Below are positions 45,190 through 56,164 of a stretch of 64,000 nucleotides of DNA, one piece after another; the first letter of the stretch is position 1; the number at the start of each line of letters is the position of its first letter. The translations under genes were made by a program, and so were the position numbers. The stretch spans positions 930,001-994,000 of the forward strand of contig JAIUPT010000013.1 in NCBI GenBank assembly GCA_022315425.1. Direction: 5' to 3'. Below the pieces are notes generated by a model, which did not search any database, was not told the DNA's origin, and worked only from the letters and a program-made list of their open reading frames with translations. The DNA is from Pseudevernia furfuracea. Lineage: Eukaryota > Ascomycota > Lecanoromycetes > Lecanorales > Parmeliaceae.

Positions 45190-45678
45190 CGAGGCCCAGT
45201 CTGATATGTCGGCTGCGATGCGGTTTGCAGAAGGCCTACGCACGCTCTCTTTCTCCGTGTCAAAAGAATCATGAGCAGTATCCAAGCGGCTGTTGTCGTC
45301 CTTCTGTTGTGACCATGAAATCCAACACCTTTGGGTTCTACCCCGATAGAGTCGATACCCTCAAAGTTACGTACATCACGTGCCTTTGCCACCTGCTAGC
45401 TTAGCTACTATGGCAGCAAGTCTGCTAGGTACAAGTTGCAACACTGTATGCTGATTGGCTAGATCATCAACAGGAAGCTGTGAAGTGTTCAATGTATTGA
45501 TTCGATACTAAAATCTGCAAACAATATACGACATAGACATGACATGTACAACACATGTCGGCAAAGAAGAGACTACGGACTCTCTTGGCTCATAACGAAT
45601 GTGCAAGCCTAAGCTTTTAATGGCGGTCTAGATACTATCCAGTGCTATAGCCGATTGTCCAGACCTCATATTCCACAT
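45190..45678. other. Convergent intergenic region
   Basis: The region lies between the 3' ends of the methyltransferase and the second dienelactone hydrolase gene. No supported feature is seen. Confidence 0.5.
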
Positions 45679-46796
45679 TCACAAATGCGTGTGGAAGAAG
45701 TTGGCCACGTCGGCGTAACTAGAGTGGCCAACATGTTAGCATCAGCTAGATCGAGGATGGATACGCAAATAGCTTCACAATCAGCCCGCCAGACTCACCC
45801 TCTCTCAAACTCTTTGGCATTATCCTCATTCTCGAGATTAGCCCTGGCACCCATCCATCCATGAAACATGGAGCTGTATATCTCGACGTAGTTGGACTTC
45901 CCTTCCGCCTTCAGGATTTGTGTGTATTCCTTCATCAGGTCAGGATTCCCGTCCTGGGGCGAGAAGAGGCAGATGTGCGGGATGGTCATTTTTTCGGCAT
46001 CCTCCTTGGCTAAGCGTCTGTCGTTCCCCGGTAGTTTCAGTAAAAACATTGAACGATGAATGCGACAGAAGAATGATGAAATAAAACAAACTGCTGAAGA
46101 AAGACGGAAGGATCATGACACCAAGTGACGTCGTACTCAGCACACTTACCCAGGATGCGCTGTTCCGGACGCTTTGAACAGAGCTCCCGCGCCGGAAGCT
46201 AGCGCAGCAAGCTATAGACGCCATCAGCCTCCACGAGCAACCATAATGGTTAACAACAACGATCCCGATGCTCGTACCTTTCCGCCCCAGCACAGCCCAA
46301 ATACACCCCATCCTTGGACACCCGGGTACTTCTCCTTCGCTTCTGTGGCCGTCTGAACCAGGCTCGGAAAGACCTCGAACGGATTGGCCTTCTCCGCCAT
46401 GAAGTTCTGGATTATCGTCTTCTTCTCCGCCGTGTCCGATGGGATGACGTTGAGGCTGAGAGGCTCGCCTTTGAAGAAATCCGGGACCAGGACGACGGCG
46501 TCGAGACTCTCGGCTAGGCGATCTGCACCTTGTAAGGTGGGAGGCATGAGGCCGAAGATATCGTAGACGTCGATGATGCCACGGGCCGAGGATTCATTGC
46601 CGGTGGTATCTAGGAGCGGGAGAATGAGGGTCAGACGGATTAGGTCCCAAGCCGGGAGGGGGGGGAGAACGGTCAAATGTGCTGAGGGTCTCTCACATAT
46701 GTCCAAGCCAGCGAGCTTCTCGTATTTGCCCTTGGGTTTGTAATTGGAGGTCACCACTGCTGGTATTTGGTAGCATGCGCTATTGAGGTCAGCCAT
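45679..46796 (-). CDS. Dienelactone hydrolase-family protein (AIM2-like)
   Basis: Five exons (46796-46697, 46609-46278, 46211-46150, 46017-45799, 45718-45679) join in frame to 250 residues. Family landmarks: YKPKGKYEKLAGLDIY, IIDVYDIFGLMPPTLQGADRLA, VVLVPDFFKGEP, nucleophile in VFGLCWGGK, ALFKASGTAHPG, then HICLFSPQDG (acid) and SSMFHGWMGARA (His), ending EFERGYADVANFF. The many short introns are each confirmed by restored conserved sequence. It is distinct in sequence from the hydrolase at 26-27 kb. Members act on small lactones or thioesters; here it lies between a methyltransferase and a transporter and could serve the pathway to the right. Confidence 0.92.
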
Positions 46797-47139
46797 TTTG
46801 ACGATGGGAGTTAATGACTACCGACTACAGAAGAGGAACCCTCTATATATGGACAACGTAAAGAGGCGCCTTAGTCTTGCTGTTTGCATGGGGCTGCCGG
46901 ATATAAGGACTTAAGCCTGGGTAAGCAAGCACCTTACATGATCACTTGTATCTGGTGGGAATCGTGCCGTCTACTCTCTAGCATTCCATTCGTGAGTGTT
47001 GAATCTCTGCGTGGTACTTACAATGTAGCTACACCGTCTTTTGAAGCTATGATTTGGTTTGCTGAGGAACCCTCTAAGTATTATGGAAATTGTTTGGTCC
47101 TTATGCACGTGCTCAACATTTCGCAGTTACCTTCCTGTG
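46797..47139. other. Intergenic region
   Basis: Short spacer with the hydrolase promoter on its left side and the 3' end of the transporter gene on its right. Nothing else is seen. Confidence 0.5.
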
Positions 47140-48954
47140 TTAGACCTTATCTATATTGTCATTCGATGCCACTGTCTTATCCCCTTCTGTTTTCCCCTCT
47201 TCCACCCCCATGTTTTCGGCTGCGGTCTGTTCCAAACACCCTATCTCTGTCTTAGACTCTCCAGCCTCCTCATCTCTCTTGATCATTTCTTTCGATTTTG
47301 CCTCTTCCGAATTCGCGTCTGTGATTTTCTCTTTCTCGGTTTTCCTTTTCGCTTCCTTCGCCTTTTTCTCTTTCCGCCAGCGAGGGCCATACTTCATTAA
47401 CACCCAGCAACAGGGGCTAGAAAGAAGCCAAATGAACGCTATGAGTGTGTATGTCCAGCCTCTTCCCAAAGCATTTAGCATCGGAATTATGAGTGCTGAT
47501 GCTCCGGCACTAAGCAGACATCTTATAAGATTATTGGCCGCCGTGGCAGTGGCCGGACGTCCAGGGTGGATATCGACCAATAAGATGGCGGTCGTTTGAT
47601 AGGAGGCCACTATCGAGTATCCTATTACCGCAAGGAGGATGAGTGGTCCCGCCAGATTCGTCTCGAAATGGATAACCCATCCATATGCGATCATGGCTAC
47701 AGCCCCAAGATATGTCATCGGTAACGCGACTTCGAGCCGTGCATTTTCAATTGGGAAGTTGCTTAGGTCTTGTTGTCGGTTCTTGACCAGGGGGAAACCG
47801 AGTCGTTTGGCATGCCGACGATAGTTCCAATTAACAAGCTTTCCTGTCGTGAACGCTGATACTAAACTTCCAAAGCTGAACGGAAGAAATACAAGGGAAA
47901 CCTCCAATTCATTGAAACCATATATCTCTTGAAATTGCGATGGCACACCTGTTGAAACAGCGACGAGACACGCAACGACGAACCCATTGCAGAAAAGAAG
48001 AAGTCCGGCTTCCTTATCAGCAACAATGACTAGTGTGGAGAGAGGATTGGGAAATCGAACCCAGTATTCCTTCGCGCAAGCTTCTTGTTGGGCTGTGTCA
48101 ATAGGGATCCCTGCCTTTTCCCGCCTTCTTCCACGCCAAAAACTTGTCAGAGACTTGTTCAACTTGGGTGGTGGAATTGACCCATCACCAACAACCTTGC
48201 GACACGTCTCTGGGAAGAAGAGCGCCATTCCCAAGAAAAAAGATGAGGAAAAGATGGTCAGAAACCAGAATATCCACGGCCAACCGGCGAACTGGCTGAT
48301 CAAACCGCCCATAATTGGGCCGATGGCCGGCCCAAGTATTGAGCCTAGCTGGGAAAATCCAATGTAGGTGCCTCGCTCTTCTGAAGTCACCATGTCGGCA
48401 ACAACGCCGTTTGAAAGGGCCACGGTTCCGCTGCTCCCCGCACTCTGAACGCAACGAAGTACCAATAGTGCCGCGTATTTTCTCTGCACAGCGAGACCGA
48501 TGTTTGCGGCAATGTAAATGGGAAAGCAGAGAAAGTACGCTAGCCGTCTCCCGGCGTGCTCTGAGAATCCGGCAATCATGGTTGGCGCGAGGCCCTGTAA
48601 GATCTAGAAATCCGTCAGAACCTTTATTTCTACTCGTTCTCCTCGCTATCGTGGTCGGTGGGAGCATACCATATACGTCGTGACGCTCAAATTGATCTGA
48701 CTGTTGCTGACTTTCAGATCTTTGGCTATTACATTTAGGGAAGGAAGGTATATTTGGGATGATAGCGGCGAGAACAAGGCTGCTATTGATGCTGCGCTGA
48801 TGATGAGTTTCTTCGCCGTGTTTCCGAAAGTCGAATAGGCCTTGCCTGTGTCGACGGGTAGCTCGCTCACGGGCTCGGGCCTAGTACTAGGTTGCTCTGG
48901 AGAGTTTTGCTCCTTTTGGCTTTGTTCCGGCTGGGTTTTCTCGTCTGAAGACAT
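47140..48954 (-). CDS. MFS transporter, DHA1 (drug:H+ antiporter) family
   Basis: Two exons (48954-48670, 48603-47140) give 582 residues. The hydrophilic N-terminus (about 50 residues) is followed by twelve predicted helices split by a central loop (about residues 255-300). Family motifs include YLPSLNVIAKDLKVSNSQINLSVTTYM in the first loop, motif A-like AGRRLAYFL, and the antiporter motif LGSILGPAIGPIMGG in helix 5. The C-terminal tail of about 80 residues is charged (KKAKEAKRK then acidic). Such carriers export organic acids and other small molecules. Its place beside CoA ligase, dehydratase and citrate synthase genes suggests a product exporter, an inference only. Confidence 0.92.
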
Positions 48955-49447
48955 AATGAATTATTGCTCTCAAATGTCCTTGAAGCCGGTTTCAATGTTC
49001 CATTCGACTTTTTGATGATAGATGACGGATATTGAGGAATGGGGAAACGGGGGAAGGGTAGAAAAAGGGTATTGATTTCCTGCGTATCGTTTCTGGTGAT
49101 GAAGAAGAAGGGAGAGTAGGGAAGGAGAGGGTGAAAGAAAGAAGGAAGGAAGATACTGGTAATTAAACGAACTAATGCAAGAAGCGGAGATAGGATATCC
49201 TAGCTTAACCCCGATTGTGTAGGAAGCGTAGGAAGCGGTCTGACGCAGCGGGGATACTTAGGATGCTTCCCTACCTGTAGCCTAAGTTCCCAACCTGACC
49301 TAGTGCTCCTGGACCAGTACAACTCAGCTACTTACAGAAGTACAGGGTCAGCATCAATGTGTCTAGGATTTGAACGAAATGATTGTAAGTAAACGTTGAA
49401 GATGAAGCTCGATTTTTGATACATCCCTCGCACCTACCTCACCCGTC
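48955..49447. other. Divergent promoter region between transporter and CoA ligase
   Basis: About 490 bp separates the two divergent starts (48954 and 49448). It includes a purine-rich block at 49080-49160 on the plus strand (pyrimidine-rich toward the transporter) and the near-repeat TAGGAAGCGTAGGAAGCGG at 49220. Shared control of the two genes is plausible from the layout; no known operator was identified. Confidence 0.45.
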
Positions 49448-51462
49448 ATGGCCACCAAGTCCGAATATGCCCCTATCGACATCCCCAACATTGACTTATG
49501 GGATCTGCTATTCGAACGCAAGACGAATTTTCCAACCAGTAAAGGTAAATAGCTCGTGGTCTTCAGCATTCTTCAAACTTCTTGGAGTCTTTCTATGAAT
49601 CCTCTTATAGTGGGTTCAATGCGCTTTACGCCGCTCATTCCTTTGTCGATTGAGAACACTTTCGCTCGGAAATTGACTCTGCATTGTATGCAATTGACTG
49701 ATATCGCCGGTGAATAGTAATTTACATCAATCCTCACACATCACAAGGCTACACCTTTCTCGACGTAAAAAAGACGGCCATCGCCTTTGGCAGTGCGCTC
49801 CGTACACATTGGAACTGGCAAAGAGACGACGTCTTATCAATATTCTCCCCAAACTGTATTGACACACCTGCCTTGACCTGGGGCACATTATGGGCCAACG
49901 GCGTGGTATCACCTGCGAATCCTGCTTACTCGGTTTCCGAGCTTTCATTCCAGCTCAAAGACTCGGGAGCCAAGGCGGTCTTGACTCAGGAACCTTTCTT
50001 GAACACGGTCTTGGAAGCGGCGAAAAATGCGAGCATTCCTCCAAGTCGTATTCTGTTGATTGGAGACGGGAGTGGCGTCAACGAAGTGAAGCATTTCACA
50101 GACCTGATCAGGGCAGCCGGAGATGAAGTGATCCACGAACGAAGCAGACGATCCCCAACAGATTTGGCGTATCTGGTCTACTCCTCCGGTACGACGGGCT
50201 TACCAAAAGGCGTGATGCTCACGCAGCGAAACATTGTTGCCCAGGTATTGATGCTGACCGTGGCTCAGTCGGAGTTGAGCTGGAACGGCGGTCCTGGAGG
50301 TTCTGGCGATACCGTCTTGGCAGTCTTACCTTTCTACCATATATACGGTAGGTCTACGGTTACTATGGTCTTTGTAGTCTTTGCGTTGACTTTTCTTTTT
50401 TGCAAAAGTTGAGTACGAAAGACATGTCTAACGCAAGGAGTCGAACAGGCTTGATGCTAGTTGTTCACCATTCCATCTATAATGGCCTGCGCGTCGTCGT
50501 CCTCCCCCAGTTCTCACTGGAGACTTTTTGCAAGGTCGTTCAAGACTACAAAATTACTTATAGCTACGTTGTGCCACCGATTCTACTGTCACTCAGCAAG
50601 TCTCCTTTAGTGGAGAAATACGACCTGAGTAGTATTCGCATGTTAACTTCCGGAGCGGCGCCCCTGACTCGGGACCTCGTCGATGCCGTGTGGAAAAGGC
50701 TCAAGATCAAGGTCAAACAAGCTTATGGGCTGAGTGAGACAAGCCCGGCAACACATATTCAGGTACCTTAAATTTCTTGTTTGCTTCCTAAGACCATGTA
50801 ACGCCATGTCCATACCAATTGGGCTAACACAAACGGCGGTACAGAGATATGACGATTGGCATACCACCGTTGGCTCCGTCGGCCATCTCCTCCCCAACCA
50901 AGTGGCTAAATACATGTCTCCTTCCGAAACTGCCCTTCCTTCCGGCTCCACCGGTGAGCTGTGGATCAAAGGTCCCAACGTCTTCGCAGGCTATCTCAAT
51001 AATCCGTCCGCCACCGCCAATGCGCTGACAGAGGACGGATACTTCAGGACAGGCGATGTCGGGTTCCAGGACGCGCAGGGCAACTTCTACATCACCGATC
51101 GTATCAAGGAACTGATCAAGTACAAAGGGTTTCAGGTTCCACCGGCGGAATTGGAGGGGCTGCTGATCGGGCACGAAAAGGTCGCGGACGCTTGCGTAGT
51201 AGGTGTGTACGATGCCAGACAGGCAACGGAGGTTCCAAGAGCGTTCATTGTCACGACAGAGTCTGGAATCAACCAGGAGGTTCTTGCAAAGGAAATTACG
51301 ACTTGGTTGGACGCGAGAGTAGCGAAGCATAAGAAGTTGCGCGGGGGCATTCGCTTCGTGGATGAGATCCCGAAGACAGCATCAGGAAAAATCTTGAGGA
51401 GGATATTGAAGGATAGAGCGTCGGCGGAGGAAGTACGAAGAGATGGCCGGCCGAAGCTTTGA
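49448..51462 (+). CDS. 4-coumarate-CoA-ligase-like acyl-CoA synthetase with PTS1-like end
   Basis: Four exons (49448-49544, 49718-50347, 50449-50762, 50845-51462) give 552 residues. The enzyme should adenylate a carboxylic acid and transfer it to CoA. The AMP-binding loop is YSSGTTGLPKGVMLT, followed by LPFYHIYG, SGAAPLTRDL, QAYGLSETSP, GELWIKGPNVFAGYL, the hinge YFRTGDVGFQD, DRIKELIKYKGFQVPPAELE, and the catalytic Lys in PKTASGKILRR. The protein ends RPKL; PKL fits the PTS1 pattern, and related fungal aryl/acyl-CoA ligases are peroxisomal. Substrate is unknown; the neighbouring citrate synthase makes an aliphatic acyl group a reasonable guess. Intron removal restores KVIYINPHT, HIYGLMLVVH and HIQRYDDWH. 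Confidence 0.93.
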
Positions 51463-52252
51463 TGCGGGCGGAAACAGGAAGAGAGTAACGGTTCAAAAAG
51501 GCGCTAGTTGATATATGTTGGAAATTGGAAGACCTAAGCGATTGACTGCGCTGACTCAATGAGGTCATGATTGGATCACAGAGTACAGTCACTTTGTATT
51601 GCGAATCTATGGAGACCATTAAGTCAGACGCCCCAGTACGGAATTTCTCAATGAAACATGACCTCCTTTGGCCTGGTACTGAGCGAGGATTCGTAACGCT
51701 ACGAGTGCGAATGTGGTGGCACAAGTTTGGTGAGAGACTTCAGGATAGTTCAGATGAGGTTGCTGGAGACTGTTTGATCATGGACATGGAAGGGCAACAT
51801 GACTACAATAAGTGATTCGGTATTGAGCCAGATCTTTAAAGCTATATGGAAAGATAGCTATGTTGTCAGGGTGTTTTGTTAAGAAGAATTGAGGGATAGG
51901 GGATCAGTTTGGGATCTTTCGATGACTTCTACTTCGGATGACATTTGTGGTTGTGAGGGGACGAGTGGAAGAAACATGACGCGTCAGGCTCACAATGTCA
52001 GATTTTGGTCATGGTTTGCTCTTCGATGCTTTTTTTTGCTCACGCGTCTTGAAGATACAAGCACTCGTTGATACAACAGTAACTTGCTAATGAGTGTGTG
52101 TGCGCGGAGCCTGTCAACTCACAGGTTCAACAGCTCGCCTTACAAAAACAAGTGTTTACCCCAACCGCTGAGTCTGCCACAGGTCTGGTGTAGCGAGAGG
52201 CAGCTTGAACACATTTCCCCCGTCGATTGGAATAACACTTGCGCATTCAGTA
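51463..52252. other. Convergent intergenic region
   Basis: The region lies between the 3' ends of the CoA ligase and the secreted SnoaL-like gene. At 52120-52250 the minus strand holds an open stretch reading VIPIDGGNVFKLPLATPDLW that looks protein-like. It might be a missed last exon of the neighbouring gene, but no splice pair joins it in frame. Confidence 0.4.
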
Positions 52253-52991
52253 TCATTTGAACTTACTCGTCGAGTTGGTAGTCGAATTCTGGTCGCTCGG
52301 TGGGACGACGTAGCCTAGATAGGCGGTGAGATTCGGCATGCCTGATGGACCCGGGATGAAATCGTCCCTGTCAACGCGCCAGCTCGAGTTGGACCAGTTC
52401 TCGTTCCCGTGTATCGCCATTGTCGTTATGTAGGAATCGACATAAGATCTCACTTGGACGATCTTGCCCTCCGAGTTCCATCTCGTTGCCCAGACAACGA
52501 TCTCATCAACTATGAGACCTGGAACACAAGTGTGTCAGCCCTTGCTGGTAAGGAATAAGAAATGGCGCCATACCGTTTTTGCATTTTCCTTCGACGAGGG
52601 TCTCCTGCACGGACCATGGATCGTCACAGCCTCCGACGATGTTCACTAGGGAAAAGTTCGCATTGCCGTCGAAAGTGTCTAGGAGCCGAATAACGCCATT
52701 GACGATGAAAAGAGTCAGGTTGTCATAATGGCCCGCGAGAGGTTGCGTATACATGACGGTCCAGTCAATATCTTCGATGAAATTGTTGAAAAAGCCGCCC
52801 CAGTTGTTGGTGAAGAGATTGTCCCATACATCATTGATATGCGCCACAGAGGCATAGGAGCACCCATCATCTCTGACCGAGAGATCGCGAGACGCTGGGG
52901 ACATGCCTTCCACCGGGTTTGGAGAGGCCATGGCAGACGAGCTGGCAGCTAATGTGAGCACAAGGGGAAGAAGGGGTGCAAAAAACTTCAT
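52253..52991 (-). CDS. Secreted SnoaL-like (NTF2-fold) protein
   Basis: Two exons (52991-52574, 52518-52253) give 227 residues. The signal peptide is MKFFAPLLPLVLTLAASSSAMA. The mature part has the SnoaL/ketosteroid-isomerase-like pattern: HINDVWDNLFTNNWGGFFNNFIEDIDWTVM, PLAGHYDNLTLF, the paired-strand segment LIVDEIVVWATRWNSEGKIVQVRSYVDS, and three or more N-glycosylation sequons near the end. Fungal proteins of this sort act as isomerases or cyclases, or have no known activity. KSI-like proteins also recur in maleidride (nonadride) clusters. The C-terminus (..STTNSTSKFK) may be incomplete because a donor-like GTAAGT overlaps the last codons. Confidence 0.85.
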
Positions 52992-54135
52992 GTTGGGCTA
53001 TTTTGTGCAGTCGAGTGTATATCAAGGTGGTCAGAAGGGCTTGGGTGACGTCTTTTGGACTCGAGAGCGGCGTCTCGCCTTTATAACAATCGGTTCTGCG
53101 TCTTTTCTTGGTCAGTTCTCCTCGAGTTCATACTTGCATCATTGTTCCTCCTCAGCTGAAAGCTCAGTACTTCGGATAATGACGGAAGTTCAATGTCAGC
53201 GCCGAGGATACTATTTTGATGATTAGGGTACGGCACTCAAAGATCAACAGGACGGCTGAACACTTCAGCGTATAGGCAGTGCAGGACGGACTACCATAGC
53301 CGTGGTTCACCGTGCCGTTTACGTGCTAAGAAGACGGTGTTGGAAATACAGCTCGGTTGTTCTCCTGAACAAGACATGTGCCGGATCTCAGTAGACTGTC
53401 GACAGCCCAATACGTCCTTGATCCACAATCCGGCAGACCATTCCCCCCACGGTCCCCGCATCATACTTCTCCATCATGGCTTTCTCGACCGAGGTCCCTG
53501 TTGACATCATATGCTGACCTACGCACCGTCTGTATTAGCGTTCCTGTCATCACCTACCTTATCAAGACCATTAGTGCTTACCTTGAGACATTCTACTCAC
53601 TGTAAGCCCTGAAATCGACTTCTTAAATCAAGGCATCCATCTGAAGGATCTTGGGCTTGAGCAGGAAGTATGAATCATTGCCGCAAGGAGTGTGATGCGA
53701 TCCATCGCGGGTAGACTTGAAGAGGTTGTAGATAGAGATAATGATACAGAAATCCATTCTATGCACGCCCACACCAAGATGGAACCTTGCTGAACATAGT
53801 CGAATGAACTGAGAAATCCAGAAGTCTATGACTTTCGGAGCAAAAAGCAGAACCGAGGAGACATGTTTATCAGCGCTAGCGAGCCCGAGGGAAGAGGAAA
53901 GTGAAGCGTTCGTAGCGGTGTAATCTTCTACCTCATAATGAAAGAGAGAGACTTTAGACTGCAAAGTAGATTTAGAAAGAGCGGTTCACGAGGCGAAATG
54001 CATTACCTCCACTACGTATGAAAGGCAGTAAGGGCGAAATGCAAGCCAGTCTCAATTATCCCTCCTGTAAGAAGCCGAGTAAGAATTAAGCCTCAATGGT
54101 TGTAGTGTATCGAAACGACCATGATGTACGATCTA
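52992..54135. other. Intergenic region
   Basis: About 1.1 kb including the promoter of the SnoaL-like gene and the 3' flank of the PrpD gene. A 113-codon minus-strand frame at 53623-53964 has no recognisable content. No repeat or RNA gene is seen. Confidence 0.45.
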
Positions 54136-55703
54136 CTACAGTTTCGTGCTTGGGATCTTCTGCTTGCGGACCAGCAGGTCCACGAAGTCGGAGATTTTGG
54201 TCTCGCCCCCATCCTGCACCATCTTCTCAATCTCCGCGATCTCCGCCTCGGAAAACATCAAACCCATATTCCGCTCAAATTTCCCCCGCACGGTCGCCAG
54301 CGTCTGACTGCTCTCCACGTGGCCGACCGGGAACTCCACCAATACCTCGTCCAGCACGCCGCCGCTCGCCAAACGAATCGTCAGTGCCGACGGGATACTC
54401 TTCTTGCCCCAGTCTAGATAGTCGCGTGTCAGTTCCTCGTCGGCGCGAATCTCAATCTTGCGCCGCAACGCTTCGACCGAAGGGCTCGACGTAAAGGGGC
54501 TACCGTCCTGGAAGTCCGGCGCCTCGGGGACGGCGCCCTTGAGCAGCGCGACGGCCACCACGTACTGCATGCAGTGATCGCGGTCGGCCGCGTTGAACAG
54601 CGGGCCCGGCTTGTTGATGATCATGTTGGCCGCGGCGCAGGTGCGGATCTCGATCCCGGCAATGTCCGTGGCGGCGTCGAGGCCGCGGGCCCGCAGCTTC
54701 TCGCTCTGGACCAGGGCCGCCTCGACCGCGGCGATGCCGTGGCCCTCGACCGGCATCACTTTGAAGAAGATGTTCTCAATCACCCACGTCGCGTACGGTT
54801 TCGGAAGCGCAAAGTCGGGTCCGCCGCGCCATGCGGTGGCGTAGAAGCCCCATCGCGGCATGGTGAGCACGGTTGGCGCGCCGGGCTGGCCGCAGCGCGT
54901 GAGGAGCGCAAACTGCACGGCTCTCATGCAGGCATCGCCCGCCGCCCAGCCCTTGCGGGGGATGGTGTTGGAGCCTGCGCGGTAGACGCGAAGGGGGGAG
55001 GCGTCCATCCAGACGTGCGAAATGGCCGCCATGGTTTGGTCCTCGCTCAGGCCCAGTAGCCAGGAGACTACGGCCGTCGAGGCGAGTTTGACAAGGATGG
55101 TGTGGTCGAGCCCGTAAGCGTTGAAGGCATTGCGGAGGAGAAAGCAACCCTGGATCTCGTAGACTTTGATGACCGCCGTGATGAATGTATGCATGGTTGT
55201 TGGGGGCCCGGTGTGAGCCAAGCGGCCGCTGGCAGATGAGCGACATAGCCAGTCCATGACCGCGAGTAGCGCTCCGAGATTGTCTGCTGATATTCAGGGC
55301 CAAAAAGCTGGAGTGGTCGACGTTGGAGGAGAGAGTCTGTCTTACCAGATGGATGGCCCCAGTCCGCCCCGGCCAAAGCGTCATTGTGATCCAAGTACCG
55401 AATCATCGTCCCAAAATCGAAAGCACCCTTCAAAGGATCAAGCTGGTATGACGTGCCCGGCAGTCTGAAGCCATCGGGAACATTCGTACCTGGTACGACG
55501 GGGCCTAGGAAACTCCGGCAATCGGCACTCTTGGACACGCTTTCAATGGCGCAGCCCAGAGCGTCGAATATGGCGATTCGAGCGTATGACCACGCTTTAT
55601 GGCTTTCAATCTTATAGTGAAAGACGTAGTCTTTGATGTCGACAATAACTTGGTCGTAGGGTGGAAGAGCCGGTTTGGCGGCCTGGGATTCAGTTGTAGT
55701 CAT
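54136..55703 (-). CDS. MmgE/PrpD-family dehydratase, 2-methylcitrate dehydratase-like
   Basis: Two exons, 55703-55346 and 55286-54136, give 502 residues. The family dehydrates 2-methylcitrate (PrpD), and relatives decarboxylate cis-aconitate. The protein shows RIAIFDALGCAIESV, the family signature FGTMIRYLDHNDALAGADWGHPSDNLGALLAV, LLRNAFNAYGLDHTILVKLASTAV, SHVWMDASPLRVYRAGSNTIPRKGWAAGDA and ADRDHCMQYVVAVALLKG. The D..WGHPSDN segment is created by the splice and is diagnostic. The length equals that of fungal methylcitrate dehydratases. It ends PSTKL, and TKL is a weak PTS1-like tripeptide. Codon use is GC-rich in the second half. Its neighbour is a citrate synthase, so a role on an alkylcitrate rather than in propionate detoxification is possible. 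Confidence 0.93.
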
Positions 55704-56164
55704 GATCTTGTAGCATATGAAGATTATCTTGAGAGCTTGTCTCTGTATTTATCTTCCATGTCGACCGTTGATATTTCTCAGGGAACCGGGGTCCAATTTA
55801 TACTGATGCCAAATGCCTGAAAATCAAGTGCTAAACCAAATCCTGGTTGAGTGCATACTCTAACGTCATGCTGACCACATAGATAGCTACAATGCTTGAT
55901 ATGCAATCCGTCAAGCGGAAGAAAAATACTAGGGAACATGAAGAGCAGTACAATCTATCTTTGAGGGGGAATGGCGTTACGCTACCCAACGCAATCGTAG
56001 AGTAACTCGACTTTGCCGACTAGATGAAATCCAAACTTGTAGACAGCGAGAACTCAATGCACCATTATCAAGAGTGGATGCACAATTGATAGTACTAAAT
56101 AGCTTGATGAAATAGCTGGAACTACGGAGTCTGACTTGAAAAAATGTGCCTGCGATGCCCAAGG
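55704..56164. other. Intergenic spacer between PrpD and citrate synthase genes
   Basis: Both neighbours are on the minus strand, so this spacer holds the PrpD promoter and the citrate synthase 3' end. No gene is seen. Confidence 0.5.

Noticed and set aside
54574..55059. Plus-strand 161-codon frame opposite the PrpD gene
   Set aside because: It is a shadow of the GC-rich minus-strand coding sequence, which has strong family similarity.
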